This document shows, piece after piece, positions 23,025-31,815 of a stretch of 35,033 nucleotides of DNA (positions are counted from its first letter, which is position 1; each line of letters begins with the position of its first letter). The translations under genes and the position numbers were made by a program. The notes beneath the pieces were generated by a model. The model was not told where the DNA came from. It did not search any database and saw only the letters and a program-made list of their open reading frames with translations. Origin of the DNA: Gemmatimonadaceae bacterium. Lineage in GTDB: Bacteria > Gemmatimonadota > Gemmatimonadetes > Gemmatimonadales > Gemmatimonadaceae. The stretch is from assembly GCA_016741895.1 (NCBI GenBank), contig JACVCT010000009.1, forward strand, positions 1 to 35,033, read 5' to 3'.

Positions 23025-23857
23025 GACGTGGCCGGCCGCGCGCGTCGCGCAATGCCGGCGAGTGCCCGCACGTCGTCGCTGGGCGACGCGGAGGCCGAGA
23101 CGGCACTGCCCACGAGTAGCGCGTCGGCGCCCGCATCGGCGGCGGGCTGGGCGTCAGCCGGTGAGCGCATGCCGCTCTCTGCCACGGCCACGATGTGCGG
23201 CGGCATCTGGCTAATGACGCGCGGCGCTGTGGTGGGGTCGATCACCAGCGTCTCGAGGTTGCGATTGTTGACGCCGATCACCGGTGCCGACACCGCGAGC
23301 GCCCGTTCGAGTTCGGCCTCGTCACGCACCTCCACCAGCAGCGCCAGTCCGGCCTCCTGCGCCGCGTCCATCAGGCGAGGCAGCAGATCGGGCGCGAGTG
23401 AGCGCACAATGAGCAACGCAGCCGAAGCGCCCGCCACGCGTGCTTCCCAGAGCTGCACGGGATGCACGAGAAAGTCCTTGCGAATGACGGGCACCGGCAC
23501 AGCCGCCGACACCCTGCGCAGGTCGTCCAGCGTGCCGCCAAAGCGCGTGGGCTCCGTGAGTACGGAGATGGCCGCCGCGCCCCCGTCCACGTAGGCCGTA
23601 GCCTGCGCGGTGGCATCAAGGCCGGGCGCGATGGCTCCCTTGCTGGGCGACGCCCGCTTGACCTCGGCGATGACGGCGAGGTGGTCGCGGCGCAGCGCGG
23701 CCGCGAAGGGACTGGCCGGCGGCAGGTCCCGCGCGGCGTCGCGCAGGTCCGGGAGGCTGGAAACCACCTGTGCCGCACGCTCATGCGCGGCCTCGGTGAG
23801 GCTGCCAAGCGTACCGGTCGGGGGCGACCACAGGGTAGACGAAACAAATCCTTGCAC
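23021..23857 (-). CDS. trpC: Indole-3-glycerol phosphate synthase
   Basis: VIAEVKRASPSKGAIAPGLDA, FLVHPVQLWEARVAGASAALLI, GVNNRNLETL. GTG start at 23857 proposed; the track start 23929 would overlap the lexA promoter region. Confidence 0.93.
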   Translation of the reverse strand: MQGFVSSTLWSPPTGTLGSLTEAAHERAAQVVSSLPDLRDAARDLPPASPFAAALRRDHLAVIAEVKRASPSKGAIAPGLDATAQATAYVDGGAAAISVLTEPTRFGGTLDDLRRVSAAVPVPVIRKDFLVHPVQLWEARVAGASAALLIVRSLAPDLLPRLMDAAQEAGLALLVEVRDEAELERALAVSAPVIGVNNRNLETLVIDPTTAPRVISQMPPHIVAVAESGMRSPADAQPAADAGADALLVGSAVSASASPSDDVRALAGIARRARPATS

Positions 23858-23880
23858 TTCGGCCTGTCTTCGGTTAACGT
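23852..23880 (+). promoter_or_regulatory. Candidate lexA promoter (TTGCAC-17-TAACGT) with direct-repeat element filling the spacer
   Basis: TTGCAC 23852-23857, TAACGT 23875-23880; repeat 1 (23857-23873) occupies the spacer. Confidence 0.35.
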
Positions 23881-23910
23881 GGCGGATGGCGGTCTTCGGC
23901 CTGTTTTCGG
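23857..23910 (+). repeat. Pair of near-identical 17-bp direct repeats, candidate LexA operators
   Basis: CTTCGGCCTGTCTTCGG at 23857-23873 and CTTCGGCCTGTTTTCGG at 23894-23910 (1 mismatch, 37 bp start to start). Confidence 0.6.
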
Positions 23911-23943
23911 GGCGCGACCTGTCTCTCACACTCTGGAGTGACC

Positions 23944-24551
23944 ATGCCGCTCACCAAGCGCCAGCGGGAAATCCTGTCGTTCCTGTCGGAGTACAACGAG
24001 GTCAACGGGTTTGCGCCGAGCTTCGAGGAGATAGCCTCGCGCTTCAACTATAACTCGCTGGCCACCGTGCACGAGCATCTCACCAACCTCGAGCGCAAGG
24101 GCTACATCAAGCGCTCGTACAACGAGAGCCGGGCCATCGAGATTCTCCCGTCGGAGGTGTACCAGCGCGCCGTGGAACTGCCGTTGCTCGGTTCCGTGGC
24201 TGCCGGTGCGCCCATCGAGGCCATGCATGCCGGTGAAACCATGGCCGTGCCCGATGGGTTCCTGCGCAAGAGCGGCAGCCATTATGTGCTGCGCGTTCGC
24301 GGCGACTCCATGATCGAGGAGCACATCCGCGACGGCGACTATGTCGTCATCAACGACAAGCAGGCCGCCGACAACGGTGAGATGGTCATTGCCCTGGTCG
24401 ATGGGGGGGGGCCACGGTCAAGCGCTACTACCGTGAGCGTGACGGGCGCATCCGCCTGCAGCCGGCCAACGAAACCATGCAGCCCCTTTTTGTGCACGAG
24501 GATGACGTGCGCATCCAGGGCATTGTCGTGGGCGTGCTGCGGCGCTACTGA
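23944..24551 (+). CDS. lexA: SOS repressor LexA, reading frame interrupted by an apparent 1-nt deficit in a poly-G tract
   Basis: MPLTKRQREILSFLSEYNEVNGFAPSFEEIASRFNYNS HTH; SVAAGAPIEA cleavage site; RGDSM catalytic Ser. After G9 (24403-24411) the expected ATVKRYYRERDGRIRLQPANETMQPLFVHEDDVRIQGIVVGVLRRY* is in another frame, ending at 24551. Confidence 0.93.
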
Positions 24552-24567
24552 GCTGCGGCGCTACTGA
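24536..24567 (+). repeat. Perfect 16-bp tandem duplication GCTGCGGCGCTACTGA x2 at the convergent lexA/trpD 3' ends
   Basis: Direct reading: 24536-24551 and 24552-24567 are identical. Confidence 0.95.
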
Positions 24568-25601
24568 GCGGCGGCGCGCCGGGAGGCGGTGCGCAGGCGT
24601 TCGAGCGCGGCATACCCCACTCCGTCGCGCATGGCGTCACGGGTGAGGGCCACCGCGTCGCCATAGGCCAGGTCGTCGCGGCTCACATACAGCGCGGCGG
24701 CAGCATTCAACAGCACGGCAGCCTGCGCTCCGGGGAGCCCACCGCCCTGCAGCACGGCTTCGATCGTGCGCGCGTTGTCCTCCGGTGCCGCTCCATCGAG
24801 GTCGGCGGCACTCAATGCGGTCAGTCCGTAGTCAGCCGGACTGATCTGCCAATCCATGGTGCGTCCGTCGCGTACCTCGCGCACCGAGGTGCGGCCGAGC
24901 GGCGAGATCTCGTCGAGCCCCGGCTCTCCGTGCACCACCATGGCCCGATGGGAACCCAACCGGGCCAGCGTGTCCGCCAGCAGCGGCAAGCGCGCCGGTT
25001 CCGCCACGCCCACCACCTGACGCCCGGCACGGGCCGGATTGGCCAGCGGCCCCACCACGTTCATCACGGTGGGCACGGCCAGTTCTCGGCGCACCGGCCC
25101 CACGTGACGCAGTGCGGGATGCATGAGCGGCGCGAACATGAAGACGATGCCCGCCTCCTCGAACGTGCGCTGCATGGCCAGCGGGGTCATGTCCACCACC
25201 ACACCCAGCGCCTCCAGCACATCGGCACTGCCCGAGCGCGACGTGAACGAGCGATTGCCGTGCTTCGCCACCGGCACACCCACGCCAGCGGCCAGCAAGG
25301 CAGCGGCCGTGGAGATGTTGAACGTGGTCAGCGTTCCGCCGCCCGTGCCGCAGGTATCCACGAGTTGTTCGGGCGACGCCAGGGGCAGCACCACCATCGC
25401 GTCGCGCAAGGCCTGCACCACGCCAGCGATCTCCTCGGCGGTTTCTCCCTTGACGCGCAGCGCCATCAGCAGGCCCGCCACCTGCGCCGGCGTTCCCTCG
25501 CCGCGCATGATGACGCCGAAGGCCTGACGCAGCGCGTCAGAGTCCACTGGCTGGTGCAACGCCAGTCGTCGAATGACCTGCAGCAACGCGTCAGCGGACA
25601 T
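24561..25601 (-). CDS. trpD: Anthranilate phosphoribosyltransferase
   Basis: DTCGTGGGTLTTFNISTAAALLAAGVGVPVAKHGNRSFTSRSGSADVLEALGV. Confidence 0.97.
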   Translation of the reverse strand: MSADALLQVIRRLALHQPVDSDALRQAFGVIMRGEGTPAQVAGLLMALRVKGETAEEIAGVVQALRDAMVVLPLASPEQLVDTCGTGGGTLTTFNISTAAALLAAGVGVPVAKHGNRSFTSRSGSADVLEALGVVVDMTPLAMQRTFEEAGIVFMFAPLMHPALRHVGPVRRELAVPTVMNVVGPLANPARAGRQVVGVAEPARLPLLADTLARLGSHRAMVVHGEPGLDEISPLGRTSVREVRDGRTMDWQISPADYGLTALSAADLDGAAPEDNARTIEAVLQGGGLPGAQAAVLLNAAAALYVSRDDLAYGDAVALTRDAMRDGVGYAALERLRTASRRAAAQ

Positions 25602-26901
25602 CCAGCGTCTCCAGCAGCCGTTCCGACAAACCGTTCCGCGACGCGATGAGTGAAATCACCAGCCCGAGCAGACGAACGCGCTCCACGTCCTCTTCGGTGT
25701 AGATGCCGCGCTGCGCACGATTGGTGAGATTCAGCACGCCGACCAGCTCGTCGTGATACACGAGCGGGAAGCTGATGAAACTGCCGGTGGTGAAGTACTG
25801 ATCGCGCAGCAACGGATGCTGTGCCGCTTCGCGAACATCCTGCACCAGCAGCGGTTCGCGCGCAGCGGCCACACGGCCGGCCACGCCCTCGCCAATGCGA
25901 ATGCGCATGCCCTCCACCACATTCGGCGCAATGCCTCGGGCCGCTGCCAGGTACAGATGGTCGGGCTCGGGGGCGCGCAGCATGAGCGAGCAGCGTTGGG
26001 CTTGCATGTCATCGCCGACCAGCGACAACAGGCCATCCACCAGCGCCCGCGCTTCACGGGCCTGCGCATCCAGGGTCAGCGCGCGATCGAGCAAGTACAG
26101 GGTGCGCGTGCGCTGACGCAGCGCCTCGCTGCGGCGGTGCAACTCGATGTGAGCCTGTTCCAACTGCGACACGGCGGCACCAAGCTGCTGCTCCGCCAGT
26201 TCTGCCTTGCGGGAGGAGCGCCGCGCCTCTTCCACCGCGCGCGCCGCGTCGGCCTGCAGCGCAATGGCCTCGGCCGGATTGAGCGCCACGACATCCCGCG
26301 GGGTATTGCGCACGGCCCGCAGCTCCGCCTCCAGCGCAGACAGCTTGCGCACGTACTCGCCATGCACGCGCTGCGTGACATCCTCCAGCGTCTTCACCGC
26401 CTCGAGACGCGCGTCCCGCTCGGCCAGACGCACGAAGGCCAGATCGAACAGGGCCAGCGCCGGCGCGAGCCGTTCCGTGGCGCGGGTGCCGAAGATCTTG
26501 CGGGGCTCATACAGGGCCAGCACCGCGCCGAGTTGGCCCTCCACCTTCATCCCCCGGACGGCGAGCACGCCCCCTTCCAGCTGCGTGGAAACCCCGCAGA
26601 GTCGTGCATAGTCCGCCGAGCGGTCGGTCACGTCCACGAAGGGCCCGCCGGCGAGGATGCGCTGGCGCACCGGCTCGGGCAGGTGATCGAAGGTCGTTTC
26701 CATGGACGTACGCACGACCCGCGCACCAACCGGGGCCAGCCGCTCCGAAAGCATGTCGCGCCGCGCATTGTACTGGATGAGCGCGAGCGAAGCGCCGATG
26801 TCGAGCTCGATCAGGCACTCCCCCATGGCAACAAGGGCGTGCTCGAGATCGGGCGCGGCGGCGAGGGCGTGGGCGAGGGAGGCGAGAGAGCGAGGCGGCA
26901 T
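25591..26901 (-). CDS. GAF - coiled coil - GAF domain protein
   Basis: C-terminal GAF (QRCSLMLRAPEPDHLYLAAARGIAPNVVEGMRIRIGEGVAGRVAAAREPLLVQDV...GSFISFPLVYHDELVGVLNLTNR); central coiled coil; start MPPRSLASLAHAL at 26901; the track extension to 27756 is antisense to truA. Confidence 0.85.
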   Translation of the reverse strand: MPPRSLASLAHALAAAPDLEHALVAMGECLIELDIGASLALIQYNARRDMLSERLAPVGARVVRTSMETTFDHLPEPVRQRILAGGPFVDVTDRSADYARLCGVSTQLEGGVLAVRGMKVEGQLGAVLALYEPRKIFGTRATERLAPALALFDLAFVRLAERDARLEAVKTLEDVTQRVHGEYVRKLSALEAELRAVRNTPRDVVALNPAEAIALQADAARAVEEARRSSRKAELAEQQLGAAVSQLEQAHIELHRRSEALRQRTRTLYLLDRALTLDAQAREARALVDGLLSLVGDDMQAQRCSLMLRAPEPDHLYLAAARGIAPNVVEGMRIRIGEGVAGRVAAAREPLLVQDVREAAQHPLLRDQYFTTGSFISFPLVYHDELVGVLNLTNRAQRGIYTEEDVERVRLLGLVISLIASRNGLSERLLETLDVR

Positions 26902-26995
26902 GGCGAATTCGTGAGACGTGGACAAAACGTCGAAGGCGCGTGGGACGCAATGCCTGCCGGGTACTCCGCCGGCGGCCGATCGCCGGTCCGATGAG

Positions 26996-27024
26996 TTGAA
27001 TGGCCCTCCCCGAATGCCTAGCTT
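26996..27024 (+). promoter_or_regulatory. Candidate truA promoter TTGAAT-17-TAGCTT
   Basis: -35 at 26996-27001, -10 at 27019-27024, ATG at 27034. Confidence 0.35.
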
Positions 27025-27033
27025 CCCCGGGGC

Positions 27034-27816
27034 ATGGACCTGCGATCGATCCTTCTGGTAACCCAATACGACGGCGGTCGCTTTGCCGGCTGGCAGCGCC
27101 AGCCCGACGCCCGAACGGTCCAGGGGGACATGGAGGCGGTGCTCCTCCGGCTCTGCGGCGGCCAGCCCGTCTCGGCTGTCGGTGCCGGGCGTACGGACGC
27201 CGGAGTCCACGCCCACGGTCAGGGCGTCGGGGTGCGTGTCCCGGCCCGCTGGACCCCTGAGTCCCTGCGCCGGGCCGTCAATGCCCTCCTGCCGGACGAT
27301 ATCTGGGTGGCGGCGGCCCACGAAATGACTGCGGAATTTCATCCGCGCCGCAGCGCAACGGCCCGCCGATATGGTTATCTTGTGGGGACGGATGAGGGAG
27401 CCCGGTGTCCCTTTCGCCGACGCTACGAGTGGGCCGTGCGACAGCCCCTCGACGCCGCGGCGCTGGCCGACGAAGCGGCCAGCCTGATGGGGGAGCACAC
27501 GTTCCGGGCGTTTGCCGTGGCCAATACGGCGCCAATCGACGATCACCACCGCTGCGTGATTCAGCACGCGGCCTGGGTGCCTCGCGACGGCGGCTGGGTG
27601 TTCGAGGTGGCGGCGAACCGGTTTCTCCATCACATGGTACGATTTCTCGTAGGCACCATGATCGACGTGGCGCAGGGGCGCCGACCGCGTGGCACCATCG
27701 CGCGGTTGCTTGTGACACCCGACAACCACGATACCTCCGCGCCGGCTCCGGCCCACGGTCTCTCGCTTCGGCAGGTGGTGTATCCGGCCTCCTGCTACGT
27801 GGTGCCACCGGCATGA
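27034..27816 (+). CDS. truA: tRNA pseudouridine(38-40) synthase TruA
   Basis: QYDGGRFAGWQRQPDARTVQG, GAGRTDAGVHAHGQ, NRFLHHMVRFLVGTMIDV. Confidence 0.96.
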   Translation: MDLRSILLVTQYDGGRFAGWQRQPDARTVQGDMEAVLLRLCGGQPVSAVGAGRTDAGVHAHGQGVGVRVPARWTPESLRRAVNALLPDDIWVAAAHEMTAEFHPRRSATARRYGYLVGTDEGARCPFRRRYEWAVRQPLDAAALADEAASLMGEHTFRAFAVANTAPIDDHHRCVIQHAAWVPRDGGWVFEVAANRFLHHMVRFLVGTMIDVAQGRRPRGTIARLLVTPDNHDTSAPAPAHGLSLRQVVYPASCYVVPPA

Positions 27817-29240
27817 GATCGCGCGTTACGGCGGTCTGCGCCATGACTCTGGTGCTGCTTGGCTGTGAGGGCGCCAATCCGTCGCGCTCGGAAGCGCAGA
27901 GCCGCACCCTGCCCCAGGCGCCGCCGCGCCCGGCGGGCCCTGTGCCGGCCTCCAGCGTCGATGCCTCGCGGCGCACCGCCATCACCACGGCGGTGGAGCG
28001 CGTGGCGCCGGCCGTGGTCACGGTGCAGACGGAAACCGTGGAGCGCTATCCGGTCGACTTCCTCGAGTACTTCATGGGCGGCCGCACCGGCGAGCGACGC
28101 AACGCCGGCATCGGCTCGGGCTTCATCGTGCGCGGCGACGGCATCATCGTCACGAACGCACACGTGGTGGCCGGCGCGTCGCGTGTGTCGGTGGCCATGC
28201 GCGACGGCACGCGCTACGAAGCCGAGGTCGTGGGACTCGATGAGTCCAATGACCTGGCGGTGGTGCGCATCAAGGCCCGCGACTTGCCCGTGGCTCCTCT
28301 GGGGCGCTCCTCCGATCTCATTGTCGGTGAATGGACCATCGCCATCGGCAACCCCTTCGGCTTTGTGCTCGGCAACACCGAGCCCAGCGTGTCGGTGGGT
28401 GTGGTGAGCGGCGTGGGCCGCAATCTCGCGGGCCGCGGTGACGCGGGTGGTGCGTCGCTCGACATGATCCAGACCGACGCCGCCATCAACCCCGGCAACT
28501 CCGGCGGTCCGCTGGTCAACGCCTCCGGCGAAGTCATTGGTGTGAACAGTTCCATCTACACACCGAGCGGCGGATCGGTGGGGCTTGGCTTTGCCATTCC
28601 CATCGATCGCACCAAGCGCATTGTCGAAGACCTGCTCGAGCATGGCGCCGTGCGTCAGCCGTGGGTGGGCATTCGTTTGCAGACGCCACAGGTGCAGACG
28701 GCGCGCGAAGTGGCGTCGGTTGGCGCGGTGGTGGCCCGTGTGGTGCCGGGTTCACCCGCCGAGAAGGCCGGCGTGCAGGTTGGCGACCAGCTCGTGGGCG
28801 CCGGCACGCGCCCGGTGCGCAATCCCTTCGAATGGGAAGCGCGTCTGCTCGACCTGCGTGTGGGTGAGCAGTTGCCCATCACCGTGCGTCGCGGTTCACG
28901 CGATCTGCGCCTCACGCTCACGGTGGCCGACGCGCCGGAGGTCACGGCGCGCAAGGTGACGGTGCTGCAGGAGCTGCAACTGGTCACGCTCACCGATGCC
29001 ATTCGCCAGGAGCGCGGCGTCGCATCGAACATGGGCGCGCTTGTGTACCGCAGCTCCGATCGCATTCGCGATGAAATCGGTTTGCAGGAGGGCGACGTGA
29101 TCGCCCAGGTGGGTCAGTCGCGCATCAACTCCGCCGAGGCCGCGTCGGCGGCCATCGAGCGCTATGGTGCGCGCGGTCCCGTGTTCCTCGTGTTCGAGCG
29201 GAATCGCCGCTTCTACCAGACGTCCTTCTACCTGCGATGA
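27813..29240 (+). CDS. HtrA/DegP-type serine protease with PDZ domains, probable lipoprotein
   Basis: GSGFIVRGDGIIVTNAHVV, ESNDLAVVRI, QTDAAINPGNSGGPLVN triad; PDZ PGSPAEKAGVQVGDQL; N-terminal MTLVLLGC lipobox; ATGA overlap with truA. Confidence 0.93.
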   Translation: MRSRVTAVCAMTLVLLGCEGANPSRSEAQSRTLPQAPPRPAGPVPASSVDASRRTAITTAVERVAPAVVTVQTETVERYPVDFLEYFMGGRTGERRNAGIGSGFIVRGDGIIVTNAHVVAGASRVSVAMRDGTRYEAEVVGLDESNDLAVVRIKARDLPVAPLGRSSDLIVGEWTIAIGNPFGFVLGNTEPSVSVGVVSGVGRNLAGRGDAGGASLDMIQTDAAINPGNSGGPLVNASGEVIGVNSSIYTPSGGSVGLGFAIPIDRTKRIVEDLLEHGAVRQPWVGIRLQTPQVQTAREVASVGAVVARVVPGSPAEKAGVQVGDQLVGAGTRPVRNPFEWEARLLDLRVGEQLPITVRRGSRDLRLTLTVADAPEVTARKVTVLQELQLVTLTDAIRQERGVASNMGALVYRSSDRIRDEIGLQEGDVIAQVGQSRINSAEAASAAIERYGARGPVFLVFERNRRFYQTSFYLR

Positions 29241-29285
29241 CGGCGCCCACGTCCGCCAGCGCATCGAATCTTTAAGCCCAGACCC

Positions 29286-30725
29286 GTGTCCGCACCTGAC
29301 CGCACGTCGTACCAGTCGCCGCTCGCCGATCGTTATGCATCGCGGGCCATGCTCACGCTCTGGGGCCCGCAGACCCGCTACGGCCTGTGGCGCCGTCTCT
29401 GGCTGGCCCTGGCCGAATCGCAGCGCGCGCTGGGTATCGACATTCCGGAGGCGGCCATTGCCGACATGCGCGCCCACCTCGACGACATCAATTTCGAGGC
29501 GGTGGCCGAGTATGAGCGCAAGTTCCGGCACGATGTCATGGCGCATGTGCATGCGTTCGGCGACGTGGCGCCCGCGGCGCGCAAGTACATCCATCTTGGC
29601 GCTACGAGCTGCTACGTCACGGACAACGCCGAGCTGATTCTCATGCGGCGCGGTCTCGCGCTGCTGCGCGAAAAGCTGCTCGACACGCTGGACGCGCTGG
29701 CTGTCTTTGCGCGCGAGTGGCGCGACGAACCGGCGCTGGGCTATACGCACCTGCAGCCCGCGCAGCTCACCACCGTGGGCAAGCGCGCCACGCTGTGGAT
29801 GCAGGACATCCTGCTCGATCTGGCGGATTTCGAGTATCGCATGGAGACCCTGCCCTTCCGCGGCGTGAAGGGCACCACCGGCACGCAGGCGAGTTTCCTC
29901 ACGCTGTTCGAAGGCGACCACGCGAAGGTGCGCGAACTCGATCGCCTGGTGTGTGAGAAGATGGAGTTCGCGGCCAGCATTCCGGTCAGCGGACAGACCT
30001 ACTCGCGCAAGGTGGATGCGCAGGTGCTGGGTGTAGTGGCTGGCGTGGCCGCCACGGCGTCCAAGTTCTCCGGCGACATCCGCATGCTGCAGGCCTTCGG
30101 TGAGATCGAGGAGCCGTTCGAAAAGAATCAGATCGGTTCGTCGGCCATGGCCTACAAGCGCAATCCCATGCGTTCCGAGCGCATCGCGGCGCTGGCGCGC
30201 TTCGTCTTGTCGCTCGAGCCCAACGCCAATCAGACGCACGCGGTGCAGTACTTCGAGCGCACGCTCGATGACTCCGCCAACCGCCGTCTCGCCATCCCTG
30301 AATCCTTCCTCGCCACCGACGCCATCCTCGTCCTCATGCAGAACGTGGTGCGGGGGCTCGAGGTGCATCCGGCGCGCATTCGCCGCCGGGTGGACGACGA
30401 ACTGCCCTTCATGGCCACCGAGGAACTCATTGTGCGCTTCGTGCGCGCGGGCGGCGACCGGCAGGAAGCGCACGAGATCATTCGTGGGCACAGCATTGCT
30501 GCCGCGCGCGCCGTGAAGGACGGGGCGGCGCGAAACGACATGCTCGAGCGCCTCGCGGCCGACCCCGCGTTTGGTGTGCCACTCGAGGATCTGCAGGCGG
30601 TCGCGGAGCCGTCGCGCTTCGTGGGACGCTCGCCGCAGCAGGTGGATGAGTTCCTCGCCGAGCATGTGGCGCCGTGGCTGGCCAAGCCCCGGACACCGCT
30701 GGAAGTCGAGGAGGTGCGGGTATGA
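29286..30725 (+). CDS. purB: Adenylosuccinate lyase
   Basis: [57 protein letters not shown] start. Confidence 0.96.
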   Translation: MSAPDRTSYQSPLADRYASRAMLTLWGPQTRYGLWRRLWLALAESQRALGIDIPEAAIADMRAHLDDINFEAVAEYERKFRHDVMAHVHAFGDVAPAARKYIHLGATSCYVTDNAELILMRRGLALLREKLLDTLDALAVFAREWRDEPALGYTHLQPAQLTTVGKRATLWMQDILLDLADFEYRMETLPFRGVKGTTGTQASFLTLFEGDHAKVRELDRLVCEKMEFAASIPVSGQTYSRKVDAQVLGVVAGVAATASKFSGDIRMLQAFGEIEEPFEKNQIGSSAMAYKRNPMRSERIAALARFVLSLEPNANQTHAVQYFERTLDDSANRRLAIPESFLATDAILVLMQNVVRGLEVHPARIRRRVDDELPFMATEELIVRFVRAGGDRQEAHEIIRGHSIAAARAVKDGAARNDMLERLAADPAFGVPLEDLQAVAEPSRFVGRSPQQVDEFLAEHVAPWLAKPRTPLEVEEVRV

Positions 30726-31666
30726 GCGCGATCGCGCTGACCCATACGGATCTTCCGCTCGAGCTGGTGCGACGCGGCAAGGTGCGCGACGTCTACGCGG
30801 TCGATGCCGATCGGCTGCTGCTGGTGACGACGGATCGCATCTCGGCGTTCGACGTCGTCATGCATGAGGCCATCCCGTACAAGGGCGTGGTCCTCACGCA
30901 GCTGACCGCGTGGTGGCTCGCACAGCTGACCGGGACCATCGCACACCATCTCATCACGGCCGACACCGACGCGATCGTGCGTGAGGTGCCATCCCTCGCG
31001 CCGCACCGCGAGGCGCTGGCGGGACGCGCCATGCTCACCTGGCGGGCCGACGTCGTGCCCATCGAGTGTGTCATTCGCGGCTACATCACGGGCTCGGCGT
31101 GGAAGGAATACAAGGCCTCGGGCACGCTGGCCGGCGAGGCGCTCGCCGCCGGCCTGCGCGAGAGTGATCGACTCGATCCGCCCATCTTCAGCCCGGCCAC
31201 CAAGGCCGAAACCGGCCACGACGAAAACATCACCGTGGACACGGTGGTCGCGCAGGTCGGCGCCGAAACGGCCGCTGAACTCGAGCGACTCGCGCGGCTG
31301 GTGTACAGCTTCGGCCGCGACACCGCCGAACCGCGCGGCATCATTGTGGCCGACACCAAGTTCGAGTTCGGCTGGCGCAATGGCGCGTTGCTGCTCATCG
31401 ACGAGGTGCTGACGCCGGACAGCTCGCGCTTCTGGCCCGCCGACCAGTACGCCCCCGGTCGTGGTCAGCCGAGCTTCGACAAGCAGCCGCTGCGGGATTG
31501 GCTGGACGCCGAACGTCAGGCGGGTCGCTGGAACGGCGAAGCGCCGCCGCCGACGCTGCCTCCGCAGGTCATCGACGCGACGAGTCTGCGATACCGCGAC
31601 GCCTTTGCGCGACTGACCGGCGCCGCGCTTGACTACACACGCCTCGGCCTCCCGGTCCCCGCGTGA
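30722..31666 (+). CDS. purC: Phosphoribosylaminoimidazole-succinocarboxamide synthase
   Basis: [61 protein letters not shown] overlap with purB. Confidence 0.96.
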   Translation: MSAIALTHTDLPLELVRRGKVRDVYAVDADRLLLVTTDRISAFDVVMHEAIPYKGVVLTQLTAWWLAQLTGTIAHHLITADTDAIVREVPSLAPHREALAGRAMLTWRADVVPIECVIRGYITGSAWKEYKASGTLAGEALAAGLRESDRLDPPIFSPATKAETGHDENITVDTVVAQVGAETAAELERLARLVYSFGRDTAEPRGIIVADTKFEFGWRNGALLLIDEVLTPDSSRFWPADQYAPGRGQPSFDKQPLRDWLDAERQAGRWNGEAPPPTLPPQVIDATSLRYRDAFARLTGAALDYTRLGLPVPA

Positions 31667-31815
31667 GCGCGCTGTCCGCGTCCCTGCCCCTTGTCGCCCT
31701 CGTGGGTGTGGCCACGCTGGCCCTGTTCGCAGGCGCACTGTGGCGGCGGTCGTGGGTGCTCTGGCTGCTGGCCTATGTCGGTGCGGTCCTCACCTTGCTG
31801 GTGGCCTGGCCATGA
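31663..31815 (+). CDS. Small predicted membrane protein (50 aa) between purC and pssA
   Basis: Below the track cutoff: [54 protein letters not shown] overlap with purC and ATGA overlap with pssA on the two sides. Confidence 0.6.
   Translation: MSALSASLPLVALVGVATLALFAGALWRRSWVLWLLAYVGAVLTLLVAWP

Noticed and set aside
26902-27756. N-terminal 285 residues of the 721-aa minus-strand ORF
   Set aside because: Antisense read-through over truA in GC-rich DNA; the GAF protein starts convincingly at 26901.
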